In this document: positions 42,942 to 51,655 of the stretch, piece by piece
Layout of the letters: the number at the start of each line of letters is the position of its first letter
Numbering within the stretch: the stretch's first letter is position 1
Assembly: GCF_014648075.1 (NCBI RefSeq)
Contig: NZ_BMQK01000009.1
Location: 124,001 to 188,000 of the forward strand
Source: Streptomyces ruber
GTDB lineage: Bacteria > Actinomycetota > Actinomycetes > Streptomycetales > Streptomycetaceae
Length of the DNA stretch: 64,000 nucleotides
Direction: 5' to 3'
Program-made: the position numbers and the translations under genes
The notes under the pieces: generated by a model
Told to the model about the DNA's origin: nothing
The model's database searches: none
Seen by the model: only the letters and a program-made list of their open reading frames with translations

Positions 42942-43753
42942 GCGGCAACGTGCAGCTGTTGAACGACACCCTGGCCGCCGCGAAGGCCGAGGGACGGTCC
43001 GCCCTCATCGCCTACCTGCCCGCCGGGTTCCCGACCGTCGACGGCGGCATCGACGCGATCAAGGCCGTCTTCGACGGCGGCGCCGACGTCGTCGAGGTCG
43101 GCCTGCCGCACAGCGACCCCGTGCTCGACGGGCCCGTCATCCAGACCGCCGACGACATCGCCCTGCGCGGCGGCGTCAGGATCGCGGACGTGATGCGCAC
43201 GGTCCGCGAGGCCCACGAGGCCACCGGCAAGCCCGTCCTCGTCATGACGTACTGGAACCCCATCGACCGCTACGGCGTCGAGCGCTTCACCGCCGAGCTG
43301 GCCGAGGCGGGCGGCGCGGGCTGCATCCTGCCCGACCTGCCCGTGCAGGAGTCGGCGCTGTGGCGGGAGCACGCCGACAAGCAGGGCCTCGCCACCGTCT
43401 TCGTCGTCGCGCCCAGCAGCAGGGACGCCCGGCTCGCCGAGATCACCGCGGCGGGCTCCGGCTTCGTGTACGCGGCCTCCCTGATGGGCGTCACCGGCAC
43501 CCGCGAGTCGGTGGGCGGACAGGCCAAGGAGCTGGTGCGGCGCACCCGCGCCACCACCGACCTGCCCGTCTGCGTCGGCCTCGGCGTCTCGAACGCCGCC
43601 CAGGCCGCCGAGGTCGCCGGGTTCGCCGACGGCGTGATCGTCGGTTCGGCGTTCGTGAAGCGGATGCTGGACGCGCCGGACGAGGCGGCGGGCCTCGCGG
43701 CCGTACGGGCGCTGGCGGGCGAGCTCGCGAAGGGCGTCCGCGGGACGGTCTGA
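42938..43753 (+). CDS. trpA: Tryptophan synthase alpha chain
   Basis: 271 aa (beta/alpha)8 subunit that cleaves indole-3-glycerol phosphate. Catalytic Glu53 (VVEVGLPHSDP) and Asp64 (VLDGPVIQ) are present, and the phosphate-binding end is GSAFVKRM. GTGA overlap with trpB ensures stoichiometric coupling. A terminator hairpin follows 37 bases after the stop. Confidence 0.97.
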   Translation: MSGNVQLLNDTLAAAKAEGRSALIAYLPAGFPTVDGGIDAIKAVFDGGADVVEVGLPHSDPVLDGPVIQTADDIALRGGVRIADVMRTVREAHEATGKPVLVMTYWNPIDRYGVERFTAELAEAGGAGCILPDLPVQESALWREHADKQGLATVFVVAPSSRDARLAEITAAGSGFVYAASLMGVTGTRESVGGQAKELVRRTRATTDLPVCVGLGVSNAAQAAEVAGFADGVIVGSAFVKRMLDAPDEAAGLAAVRALAGELAKGVRGTV

Positions 43754-43790
43754 CACCGGTCACCCGCTCACTCGAACGGGTGGACCTGGC

Positions 43791-43824
43791 ACCGGGGAGG
43801 CGCGCTGCGCCTCCCCGGTTCGTT
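43791..43824 (+). terminator. Terminator of the trp operon
   Basis: A 13-bp perfect stem (43791-43803 with 43807-43819) with a three-base loop GCT is followed by TCGTTCT. It lies between trpA and the next gene's start at 43834. Confidence 0.8.
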
Positions 43825-43833
43825 CTGCCGGAC

Positions 43834-44607
43834 GTGAGCGAGAAGAACCCTGAGAGGAAGCGCACCGCCCGGGAGCGGCTGGCGGCGGAGCGAGCGAAGC
43901 AGCAGGCCGCGGAGAAGCGCCGGCGCGCCCTGATCGTGGGTGCGACGGCGCTCGGCGTCCTGGGGCTGACCGCGGCGGTCGGCGTGATCGCGGCGAACGC
44001 CGGCAAGGACGGCGGCGCGGCGTCCGGGCCGGTCGCTGCCCCCGCCCGGACCGGCGGCGCGGACGGACTCGCGATCCCCGTCGGCGAGGACGGCGCCAAG
44101 GCCACCCTCACGGTGTGGGAGGACTTCCGCTGCCCGGCGTGCAAGTCCTTCGAGGACGTCTACCGCCCGACGATCCACGAGCTGACGGACTCCGGGAAAC
44201 TCAAGGTCGAGTACCGCCTGGTGACGCTCATCGACGGCAACATGGGCGGCAGCGGCTCCCGCAAGGCGGCGGGCGCCGCCGCGTGCGCCCAGGACGCGGG
44301 CAGGTTCCGGGACTACCACGACGTGCTCTACCGCAACCAGCCCAGGGAGGCGGACGACGCCTTCGCCAGGACCAGCAGGCTCGTCGAGCTGGCGGGCCGG
44401 GTCGACGGACTGGACACCGAGTCCTTCCGCCGTTGCGTCCGCAGCGGCGCGCGCGAGGGCTGGGTCGCGAAGTCGAACGCGGCCTTCGAGAAGGGCGACT
44501 TCCCCGGCACCCCGACGGTCCTCCTCGGCGGGACGAACATCTCCGCGGACCGGTCGATGAGCCCGGCGAAGCTGAAGCGGATGGTGGAGGCGGCGAACAA
44601 GGCCTGA
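43834..44607 (+). CDS. Membrane-anchored DsbA-like thioredoxin-fold protein
   Basis: 257 aa: a charged cytoplasmic start (VSEKNPERKRTARERLAAER), one transmembrane helix (about 31-54), then an extracytoplasmic thioredoxin fold with CxxC as FRCPACKSFE and the cis-Pro motif GTPTVLL. It is a paralog of the protein at 13326-14126, sharing the basic leader and the DGN(L/M)GG loop. GTG 43834 lies just downstream of the trp terminator. It may have its own promoter or arise by readthrough. Confidence 0.88.
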   Translation: MSEKNPERKRTARERLAAERAKQQAAEKRRRALIVGATALGVLGLTAAVGVIAANAGKDGGAASGPVAAPARTGGADGLAIPVGEDGAKATLTVWEDFRCPACKSFEDVYRPTIHELTDSGKLKVEYRLVTLIDGNMGGSGSRKAAGAAACAQDAGRFRDYHDVLYRNQPREADDAFARTSRLVELAGRVDGLDTESFRRCVRSGAREGWVAKSNAAFEKGDFPGTPTVLLGGTNISADRSMSPAKLKRMVEAANKA

Positions 44608-44712
44608 GACCCGTGTGCCGCCCGGGCCGCGGGACACCGGACGTGGCGTTATGGAGCCGTAGCCGGGGGGATTGCCGCCGTGCCCGCCCGGCACGGTAGC
44701 GTCGTCCTTGCC

Positions 44713-45693
44713 ATGGACCTTGTTGAGCTTGCCTCCATCCCGAGCCCGTCGAGCGGTGTGCTGAATCTGGGCCCCGTTCCGCTGCGCGGCTACGCGTTCT
44801 GCATCATCATCGGCGTCTTCGTGGCCGTCTGGCTCGGCAACAAGCGCTGGATCGCCCGCGGCGGGCAGTCCGGCACGGTGGCCGACATCGCGGTCTGGGC
44901 CGTGCCGTTCGGCCTCGTCGGCGGCCGGCTGTACCACGTCGTCACGGACTACGAGCTGTACTTCAGCGAGGGCCGTGACTGGGTGGACGCCTTCAAGGTC
45001 TGGGAGGGCGGCCTCGGCATCTGGGGCGCCATCGCGCTCGGGGCGGTCGGCGCGTGGATCGGCGCCCGCCGCCGCGGCATCCCGCTCCCCGCGTACGCCG
45101 ACGCCGTCGCCCCCGGCATCGCCCTTGCCCAGGCGATCGGGCGCTGGGGCAACTGGTTCAACCAGGAGCTGTACGGACGGCCCACCGATCTGCCGTGGGC
45201 GGTGGAGATCACCTCCTCCACGGGCGGCCGGGTGCCGGGCACGTACCACCCGACGTTCCTGTACGAGTCCCTGTGGTGCATCGGCGTCGCGCTGCTCGTC
45301 ATCTGGGCGGACCGCCGCTTCCGGCTGGGCCACGGCCGGGCGTTCGCCCTGTACGTCGCGGCCTACTGCGCGGGCCGCTTCTGGATCGAGTACATGCGCG
45401 TCGACGACGCCCACCACATCCTCGGCCTCCGCCTGAACAACTGGACGGCGATCTTCGTCTTCCTGCTCGCCGTGCTCTACATCGTGCTGTCGGCACGGAA
45501 GCGGCCCGGCCGCGAGGAGGTCGTCGAACCGGCTGCCGCCGGTGCCTCCGGCGACGGCGCCGCCGACGACGAGGCCGGGAAGGACGGGGCTCCGGCGAAC
45601 CCGGAGAAGAAGGCGGCCGACGCAAAGCCCGTGGAGCCAGTGGAGCCCGTGAAGCCCGGAGAAGCGAGGTCCGAGTCGGCCGAGAAGAGCTGA
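44713..45693 (+). CDS. lgt: Prolipoprotein diacylglyceryl transferase
   Basis: 326 aa with seven transmembrane segments. The Lgt signature GRWGNWFNQELYG and the HPTFLYESLW motif are present, as is the VGGRLYHV region. It adds diacylglycerol to the lipobox Cys before LspA acts. A ~65-aa Ala/Glu/Lys/Pro-rich cytoplasmic tail (VEPVEPVKP and similar) follows the last helix, common in Streptomyces. TAGCGT (44697-44702) is 10 bases before the ATG. Confidence 0.96.
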   Translation: MDLVELASIPSPSSGVLNLGPVPLRGYAFCIIIGVFVAVWLGNKRWIARGGQSGTVADIAVWAVPFGLVGGRLYHVVTDYELYFSEGRDWVDAFKVWEGGLGIWGAIALGAVGAWIGARRRGIPLPAYADAVAPGIALAQAIGRWGNWFNQELYGRPTDLPWAVEITSSTGGRVPGTYHPTFLYESLWCIGVALLVIWADRRFRLGHGRAFALYVAAYCAGRFWIEYMRVDDAHHILGLRLNNWTAIFVFLLAVLYIVLSARKRPGREEVVEPAAAGASGDGAADDEAGKDGAPANPEKKAADAKPVEPVEPVKPGEARSESAEKS

Positions 45694-45720
45694 GCCGACG
45701 GGCGGTCCGCAGGGACACCA

Positions 45721-45751
45721 AAGGGCGCCGTGCCTCGTGCACGGCGCCCTT
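45721..45751. terminator. Bidirectional terminator between lgt and the lyase gene
   Basis: A 13-bp perfect stem AAGGGCGCCGTGC/GCACGGCGCCCTT with a five-base loop lies between two convergent stops. The A/T at its ends gives a short U end on both strands. Confidence 0.8.
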
Positions 45752-45762
45752 GCGCGTACGGT

Positions 45763-46575
45763 TCACCTGCCGCGGCGGGCCAGTGACAGGGTGCGGTGGG
45801 CCGCGGCCACCACCGCCGTGTCGACGAACCGGCCGTCCGCCAGGGCCTGGGCGCCCGGTTCGACGGCGGCGGCCCGCACCACCTCCTCCGCCCGGTCGAT
45901 CTCCCGAGCGGTCGGCAGGTACGCCTCCTCGATCACCGGAAGCTGCCGGGGATGGAGGGCGGCGCGGCCCAGGAACCCCAGGTCACGGCCGTGGACGCAG
46001 GAACGGGCCAGGCCGTCCAGGTCCCTGGTGTCGGGGTGCACCGACTGGACCGGCGGCGGCAGGGACGCCGCGCGGGAGGCCACGACGACACGGGAACGGG
46101 GCCAGTCGAGGCCCGCGTCGGCCCGTACGCCCAGGTCCGCGCGGAGATCCGCCTCACCGAGCGCGATGCCCCTCAGCGCCGGATGGGAGGTGGCGATCGC
46201 GTGGGCCCGCTCGACACCGAGGGCCGTCTCCAGGAGCGCGTACAGGTGAACGGGCGCGGACCGCTCCGCAACGGCCACGACCTCCGCGGCGGACGTCACC
46301 TTGGGCAGCCGCAGGGCCGACAGGCCGGGCAGGGGGGCCAGCGCCGCGAGGTCCGCGTCCGCGAGCGGGGTGCGCGGGGCGTTCATCCGGACGTGGACCG
46401 GGACCGGGGGCGGTTCGGCGAGGAGCTCCGCCGTGGCCGCGCGGGCGTACTCCTTGCGGTGCGGGGCCACGGCGTCCTCCAGGTCCACGATGACCACATC
46501 GGCACCACAGGCGAGGGCCTTGGCCACCACCTCCGGGCGGTCCCCGGGGACGTACAGCCAGGTCAAGAAGGTCAC
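45763..46575 (-). CDS. CitE/HpcH-type aldolase/lyase
   Basis: 270 aa TIM-barrel lyase with LYVPGDRPEVVAKALACGADVVIVDLEDAV (substrate and Mg2+ end), LRLPKVTSAAEV and a Glu (LLETALG). CitE-like proteins cleave or form acyl-CoA esters such as citramalyl-CoA or malyl-CoA. It is the last gene of a six-gene leftward operon, overlapping the CoA transferase by GTGA. The transferase-lyase pair suggests activation and then cleavage of a short organic acid; the substrate is not deducible. Confidence 0.85.
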   Translation of the reverse strand: MTFLTWLYVPGDRPEVVAKALACGADVVIVDLEDAVAPHRKEYARAATAELLAEPPPVPVHVRMNAPRTPLADADLAALAPLPGLSALRLPKVTSAAEVVAVAERSAPVHLYALLETALGVERAHAIATSHPALRGIALGEADLRADLGVRADAGLDWPRSRVVVASRAASLPPPVQSVHPDTRDLDGLARSCVHGRDLGFLGRAALHPRQLPVIEEAYLPTAREIDRAEEVVRAAAVEPGAQALADGRFVDTAVVAAAHRTLSLARRGR

Positions 46576-47777
46576 AGGGCGCCCTCCGCGCGCAGGTCCG
46601 CGATCTCCGCCTCCGTCAGGCCCAGCTCGGCCAGCACCGCGTCCGTGTCCGCGCCGTGCGGCCGGCCCGCCCAGCGGATCGCGCCGGGCGTGGCGGACAG
46701 CCGGAAGAGCACGTTCTGCATGCGCAGGGGGCCGAGTTCGGGATCGTCGACGGTGGTGATCGTGTCGAGCGCCCGGTACTGCGGGTCCGCCATCACGTCC
46801 CGTACGTCCTGCACGGGCGCCACCGCGGCCTCGGCCTTCTCGAACGCGTCGACCACCTCCTCACGGGTGCGGCGGGCGATCCACGCGCCCACCGCCTCGT
46901 CGAGCACGTCCGCGTTGCGGGCGCGGCCCGTGCCCGTCGCGAACCAGGGCTCGGCGATCAGTTCGGGCCGTCCCACCAGCCGCATCACCCGTTCCGCGAC
47001 GGACTGGGCGGAGGTGGAGACCGCCACCCAGGAGCCGTCCGCGGTGCGGTAGGTGTTGCGGGGCGCGATGTTCGGGGAGCGGTTGCCGGTGCGCGGCTGG
47101 ACGTACTCCAGCTGGTCGTACCAGAGGGGCTGCGGGCCCAGCGCGGTGAGGATCGGCTCGATCAGCGCCGTGTCGATCACCTGGCCCCGCCCCGTGCGGT
47201 CCCGGGCGGCGAGGGCCGTCATCACCGCGTACGCCGTGGTCAGGCCCGCGATCGCGTCGGCGAGGCCGAACGGCGGGAGGACCGGCGGGCCGTCCGGCTC
47301 CCCGGTGATCGCGGCGAAGCCGCTCAGGGCCTCGGCGAGGGTGCCGAAGCCGGGGCGGTGCGCGTGCGGGCCGTACTGGCCGAAGCCGGTGATCCGGGCG
47401 AGGACCAGACGGGGGTTGGCGGCGGACAGCTCCGGCCAGCCCAGACCCCATTTCTCCAGGGTGCCGGGCCGGAAGTTCTCGACGATCACGTCGGCCGTCC
47501 CGGCGAGCCGCAACAGGGTCGTACGGCCGCCCGGCGCCGACAGGTCGAGGGTCGTCGTGCGCTTGTTGCGGCCGAGGAGCTTCCACCACAGGCCCACCCC
47601 GTCCTTGGACGGGCCGTGCGAGCGGGACGGGTCGGGCCGGCGGGGATGCTCGATCTTGACGACCTCGGCGCCGAAGTCGCCGAGCAGGGTGGCGGCGAGG
47701 GGGCCGGCGAAGAGGGTCGCGAGGTCGAGGACGCGCAGACCGGTCAGCGGGGCGGGCGCGGGCACGGGGTTCGTCAT
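46572..47777 (-). CDS. CaiB/BaiF-family CoA transferase
   Basis: 401 aa family III CoA transferase: LTGLRVLDLATLFAGPLAATLLGDFGAEVVKIE, NKRTTTLDL, NFRPGTLEKWGLGW and the catalytic-Asp region FGLADAIAGL. It moves CoA between carboxylic acids. The ATG at 47777 (MTNPVPAPAPLTG) overlaps the stop of the glycohydrolase gene upstream by four bases and its stop overlaps the lyase start. Confidence 0.9.
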   Translation of the reverse strand: MTNPVPAPAPLTGLRVLDLATLFAGPLAATLLGDFGAEVVKIEHPRRPDPSRSHGPSKDGVGLWWKLLGRNKRTTTLDLSAPGGRTTLLRLAGTADVIVENFRPGTLEKWGLGWPELSAANPRLVLARITGFGQYGPHAHRPGFGTLAEALSGFAAITGEPDGPPVLPPFGLADAIAGLTTAYAVMTALAARDRTGRGQVIDTALIEPILTALGPQPLWYDQLEYVQPRTGNRSPNIAPRNTYRTADGSWVAVSTSAQSVAERVMRLVGRPELIAEPWFATGTGRARNADVLDEAVGAWIARRTREEVVDAFEKAEAAVAPVQDVRDVMADPQYRALDTITTVDDPELGPLRMQNVLFRLSATPGAIRWAGRPHGADTDAVLAELGLTEAEIADLRAEGAL

Positions 47778-49153
47778 GGCTGGCGGATCTCCCGGAGGGT
47801 GAGCTGGGCGAGGGCGTCGAAGCCGATGCCGTCGAAGTCGGCGACGGAGGTGGCGAGCCGGTTCTTCAGGGGCTGGGTCCACCGCTCGTCGAGGGCGGCG
47901 GGGGAACCGGCGAGCAGACCGGCGACACTGCCCGCCGCCGCCCCGTTCGAGTCGGTGTCCCAGCCGCCCGAGACGGCCCGGCAGACGGAGCCGGTGAAGT
48001 CGCCGTCGGCGTGGGTGAGGGCGGCGGCGATCAGGGCGGTGTTGGGGATCGCGTGCACCCAGTGGTGGCCGGCGTGGGCGGCGTGCAGCACGTCGACGAC
48101 CGTGTCGAAGTCCCGGTGCTCCCCGGCCAGTCCGACGGCGTGCCGCACCGCCCGGGCCAGCCGGGAGCCCGCCGGGACGACCCGCAGGCCGGTGCCCAGG
48201 CAGTGGTGCACGTCGTGGGCGCCGCCGGCGGCCTCGGCGATGACGGCCGCCATGAACATCGCCGCGTACACGCCGTTCGCCGTGTGGGTGAGGACGGCGT
48301 CCCGGTGCGCCTGTTCCGCCGCGGCCGCGGGGTCACCGGGGTTCGTCCAGCCGTGCACGTCGGCGCGGATCAGGGCGCCGATCCACTCACGGAACGGGTT
48401 GCGGTGGCGGGCCGTGCGCGGCGGCGTGATGCCGGAGAGCAGGTTGCGGTAGGCGACGCGCTCGGCGGTGAAGGTGCGGCCCGCGGGCAGTTCGTCGAGC
48501 CAGACGCGGGCCACGTCGTCGGTGGTGAAGCCGGGGCCGTGGCGTTGCAGCAACAGGAGGTTCAGCAGGGGGTAGTTGAGGTCGTCGTCCTCCGGCATGC
48601 CGTCGATGTTCTCGGCGAGGCAGCCGGCGGCCGAGCGCCGGTTCCAGGGATACGCCGCCGCGAGGTCCGTGGGAAGGCCGCGCCCGGTGAACCAGGTCCG
48701 CAGGGGCCAGTTGCCGGTGGCCCGGGCGAGCCGGCGGATGCCCTCCAGGGGCAGCTTCTCGACGGGCTTGCCGAGGAGGCAGCCGACGGCGCGCCCGAGC
48801 CAGGCGGCCTCCAGCGCCTCCGGAGAAGGAGCGGACGACGGAGCCGCCGCGGACGGGTCACGGGCCGGCCACTGCGGGCACAGGGCCCTGATCGCCGCGG
48901 GCTCCGTCGGTTCCCGTTCGCTCAGCGCGCTGGGCAGGTCCGCCAGTTCGTCCAGCAGGTCCTCGGCGAGCAGCCGCAGGTACGGCGACACGGTCTGCGG
49001 CGAGGCGCCCGCGCGTTCGGGGGCCGCCGGGCCGCCCGCCGCGGCCCACCGCGCGGCGATCGCCGACGGTTCGCGGCCGTCCAGGGCCGCCTGCCGCAGC
49101 TCGTGACCGAGGAGGTCCTCCGGCTGCACCCAGGTCAGTCGGAGGCCGGTCAC
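47774..49153 (-). CDS. ADP-ribosylglycohydrolase family protein (fourth copy)
   Basis: 459 aa. After a ~130-aa extension (VTGLRLTWVQPEDLLGHELRQ) comes an ARH fold with WLGRAVGCLLGKPVEKLP in place of the usual GxxxGDALG. The first metal site is PEDDDLNYP and the second is GGWDTDSNGAAAGSVAGLLAG, so both Asp pairs survive. This DDDLNY form differs from the TDDT form of its neighbours. It is probably a hydrolase of ADP-ribose bonds or a related nucleotide. GTGA overlap with the gene before and ATGA overlap with the CoA transferase after it. Confidence 0.82.
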   Translation of the reverse strand: MTGLRLTWVQPEDLLGHELRQAALDGREPSAIAARWAAAGGPAAPERAGASPQTVSPYLRLLAEDLLDELADLPSALSEREPTEPAAIRALCPQWPARDPSAAAPSSAPSPEALEAAWLGRAVGCLLGKPVEKLPLEGIRRLARATGNWPLRTWFTGRGLPTDLAAAYPWNRRSAAGCLAENIDGMPEDDDLNYPLLNLLLLQRHGPGFTTDDVARVWLDELPAGRTFTAERVAYRNLLSGITPPRTARHRNPFREWIGALIRADVHGWTNPGDPAAAAEQAHRDAVLTHTANGVYAAMFMAAVIAEAAGGAHDVHHCLGTGLRVVPAGSRLARAVRHAVGLAGEHRDFDTVVDVLHAAHAGHHWVHAIPNTALIAAALTHADGDFTGSVCRAVSGGWDTDSNGAAAGSVAGLLAGSPAALDERWTQPLKNRLATSVADFDGIGFDALAQLTLREIRQP

Positions 49154-50430
49154 CGCGGGCCCGCCAGCGTTGCGAAGGCCGTCTCGTGGGCGCGGCGGCG
49201 GACCACGTCCCGGGCGTGGATCTCGCGGGCGACCCCGGTGAGGACCGCGGCCGGGGCGCGCAGGTCGAGCCGGCTGGCCGCCGCGACCCGCTCCGCCCAG
49301 CCGGACGGCACCCCGGAGCCGAGCGCGCCCGCGAGGGCGCCCGCCATGGTGGCGATCGAGTCGCAGTCGCGCCCGTAGTTCACCGCGCCGAGCACGGCGT
49401 GCCGGTACTCGCCGCCCGCCACCACCAGCATGCCGAGCGCGACGGGCAGCTCCTCGATCGCGTGCACCCGGGAGGGACGGCGGGCGCCCAGCGACGGGGC
49501 CCGGTAGTCGGCGCCCACCGTGTCGTACGGGGCCACCGCCTCGCGCAGCGGCCGCAGCGCCGACTCGACGTCCGTGCAGCGGGCGGCCGTCTCGCAGACC
49601 GACTCGATCGCGGCGCGCGTCCCGTCCTTGGCGAGGGCGAGACAGGTCGCGACCACCGAGTCCGGGGTGGCCCCCGGCGCGCACGCCGCCGCCACGGCCG
49701 CCGCGAACACCCCGGCGGCCTCCCTGCCGTACGACGACTGATGGGCGCCGGCGATGTCGAGGGCCTCGGCGTACGCGCCCTCCGGGTTCGCCGCGTTGAC
49801 CAGGCCGACGGGGGCCATGTACATCGCGGCACCGCAGTTCACGACATTGCCGACGCCCGCCTCGCGGGGGTCGACGTGACCGTAGTGCAGCCGTGTCACC
49901 AGCCACTTCTCGGCGAGGAAGATCCGCTGCAACGGCAGCGCCTCCGCCTCCAGCTCGGGGATCCAGCGCGGCGTCGTCATCAGGTCGGGAACCAGGTGCC
50001 CGGCGACGGCGTACGCGTCGAGGTGGTCGCGGACCGTGGCGTACACGCGGATCAGCGCGTGGGTCATCAAGGTGTCGTCGGTGACGTGCCCGTCGCCCTT
50101 GTGGTACGGGGCGAGGGGGCGGGCGGTGCGCCACTCGTCGCCGTGCCAGGGGCCGACGACGCCGGTGATCCGGCCGCCGTGGCGTGCGGCGATCTGCTCG
50201 GGGGAGTAGCCCTCGACGGGGCCGCCGAGAGCGTCGCCGACCGCGGCGCCGACCAGGGCACCGGTGATCCGCTCCGCCAGCGTGGGGTTCTCCGGCGCCT
50301 CTCCCCGGACTTCCCCTGCTTCCCCCGCTCCCTCTGCTTCCCCTGCTCCCTCTGCTTCTCGTGCTTCTCCTGCTTCTTCGACTTCTTCCATTTCTTGCGG
50401 ATCTTCCGGAGTCTCCAGAGTGTCAGTCAT
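49150..50430 (-). CDS. ADP-ribosylglycohydrolase family protein (third copy)
   Basis: About 426 aa. A ~40-aa Glu/Ala/Gly repeat region (EEVEEAGEAREAEGAGEAE) precedes a canonical ARH/DraG fold: ITGALVGAAVGDALGGPVEG, metal site one HVTDDTLMTH, and metal site two NYGRDCDSIATMAGALAGALG. The active site looks intact. ATG 50430 gives an 8-bp overlap with the upstream gene; ATG 50442 is an alternative. The substrate is unknown and no ADP-ribosyltransferase partner is in the window. Confidence 0.85.
   Translation of the reverse strand: MTDTLETPEDPQEMEEVEEAGEAREAEGAGEAEGAGEAGEVRGEAPENPTLAERITGALVGAAVGDALGGPVEGYSPEQIAARHGGRITGVVGPWHGDEWRTARPLAPYHKGDGHVTDDTLMTHALIRVYATVRDHLDAYAVAGHLVPDLMTTPRWIPELEAEALPLQRIFLAEKWLVTRLHYGHVDPREAGVGNVVNCGAAMYMAPVGLVNAANPEGAYAEALDIAGAHQSSYGREAAGVFAAAVAAACAPGATPDSVVATCLALAKDGTRAAIESVCETAARCTDVESALRPLREAVAPYDTVGADYRAPSLGARRPSRVHAIEELPVALGMLVVAGGEYRHAVLGAVNYGRDCDSIATMAGALAGALGSGVPSGWAERVAAASRLDLRAPAAVLTGVAREIHARDVVRRRAHETAFATLAGPR
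50284..50413. repeat. Polypyrimidine low-complexity tract
   Basis: The plus strand is almost entirely C and T with repeating CTTCCCCTGCTCCCTCTG-like units. On the coding (minus) strand it encodes the Glu/Ala/Gly linker of the third glycohydrolase. The tract is prone to slippage and could form triplex DNA. Confidence 0.75.
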
Positions 50431-51655
50431 GTCCGGAATCATTCACCTGGGGGGACTCCGGGAGGGGCAGTTCCGCCGCAGTGAGCAGTTCGGCGAGGTG
50501 TACGAGATCCGTGCCGGTGAGGCGGGGCAGGGCGCAGCCCGACAGGACGCGGCAGGCGTCCCGCCAGGGGGCGGGGACGGCGGCGCCCCCGCCGAGCGCC
50601 CCGGTCAGGGCGCCGGTGAGGGCCGGCGCGGAGTCGGCGACCCGGGACAGACAGACGGCGGCGGGCACGGCCTCGGCGATCCGGCCGCGCGCGGCGGTGG
50701 CCAGGGCGAGCGCCACGGGCACGGTCTCGGCGGCCGCGATGCCGTAGCTGTAGACGTGGTCGACGATCTGGTGCTCCAGCAGGGGTACGAGGGCGAAGGC
50801 GCTGGAGGTACCGCCCTCCCCGTGGGTGCGGGCGAGGGCCAGCGCGTGCCGGGCGTTGCGGCCGATCTCCGTCTCCCCGGGGAGTTCGGCGAGTGCGGCG
50901 GCGGTGCACGCGTCCACGTCGGCGCCGGTCAGGGCGAGCGCGAGGGCGGCGGCCATGGCGCGGGCGCCGTGCACGCCGTCGCCGTCCTGCGTGTACCGGG
51001 CGTCGAACTCGGCGAGCGCGGCGGCGCGTCCGGGGTCGCCGGGGTGCGCGACGGCGAGCACGCAGGCCCGTACGCAGGCCGCGTCGTCGAAGTGGTGCGG
51101 GTTGTCGTGGCCCGTGGCGGGCGGGCGCAGCCCGGTGGCGAGGTTGCCGAGCCCGGCCCGTACGGAGATGCGGGCGCGCAGCGGTGGCACGGCGGGGTCG
51201 CTCTCGGGCGCCCGTTCGGCGGGCACGGCGACCTCACGCGCCAGGGCGTGCCACGACCGGTCGAGCGCGGCCCGCACGCGGCAGGTCCCGCCGCTGCCGC
51301 CGGGCGCGCCGCCGTCCGCGGCCCGCAGCACGGCCTGTGCCGTGAGCGCCGCCCACTCCGCGTCGTCGGAGGGGCCGAGCATGAGCGGCTCCGGAGGCTG
51401 GTTGAGGGCGATGGGCACGGGGAGGGTGGTGGTCGCGTTCCGCTCGGCGAACGTGTCCAGTTCGCGGGTGAGGCGCCGGGTCCACCGGGGCATCCGGGCC
51501 GCCCGGTGCCGGGCGGCGGGCCAGCCGGCGGCGTCCCCGGCGGCGAGACCGAGGAGGAGTCCCTCGACCCGGCGGCCGGCCGCGCCGTCGCCGGTGGCCG
51601 TGGCGGGCTGCCCGTCGGCGACGATCCCCGTACGGTTTCCGCGGGCCGCCCTCAT
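50423..51655 (-). CDS. ADP-ribosylglycohydrolase paralog, probably inactive (second copy)
   Basis: 410 aa with the overall ARH fold (GRRVEGLLLGLAAGDAAGWPA; helix-rich middle; GVHGARAMAAALALALTGA; CLSRVADSAPALTGALTGALGGG). Metal site one reads PSDDAEW instead of TDDT, and metal site two reads RVADSAP instead of GxDxDT, losing one of the two Asp. The fold survives but two-metal hydrolysis seems unlikely. It might serve as a regulatory or substrate-binding partner of its neighbours. Overlap is ATGA upstream. Confidence 0.75.
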   Translation of the reverse strand: MRAARGNRTGIVADGQPATATGDGAAGRRVEGLLLGLAAGDAAGWPAARHRAARMPRWTRRLTRELDTFAERNATTTLPVPIALNQPPEPLMLGPSDDAEWAALTAQAVLRAADGGAPGGSGGTCRVRAALDRSWHALAREVAVPAERAPESDPAVPPLRARISVRAGLGNLATGLRPPATGHDNPHHFDDAACVRACVLAVAHPGDPGRAAALAEFDARYTQDGDGVHGARAMAAALALALTGADVDACTAAALAELPGETEIGRNARHALALARTHGEGGTSSAFALVPLLEHQIVDHVYSYGIAAAETVPVALALATAARGRIAEAVPAAVCLSRVADSAPALTGALTGALGGGAAVPAPWRDACRVLSGCALPRLTGTDLVHLAELLTAAELPLPESPQVNDSGHD

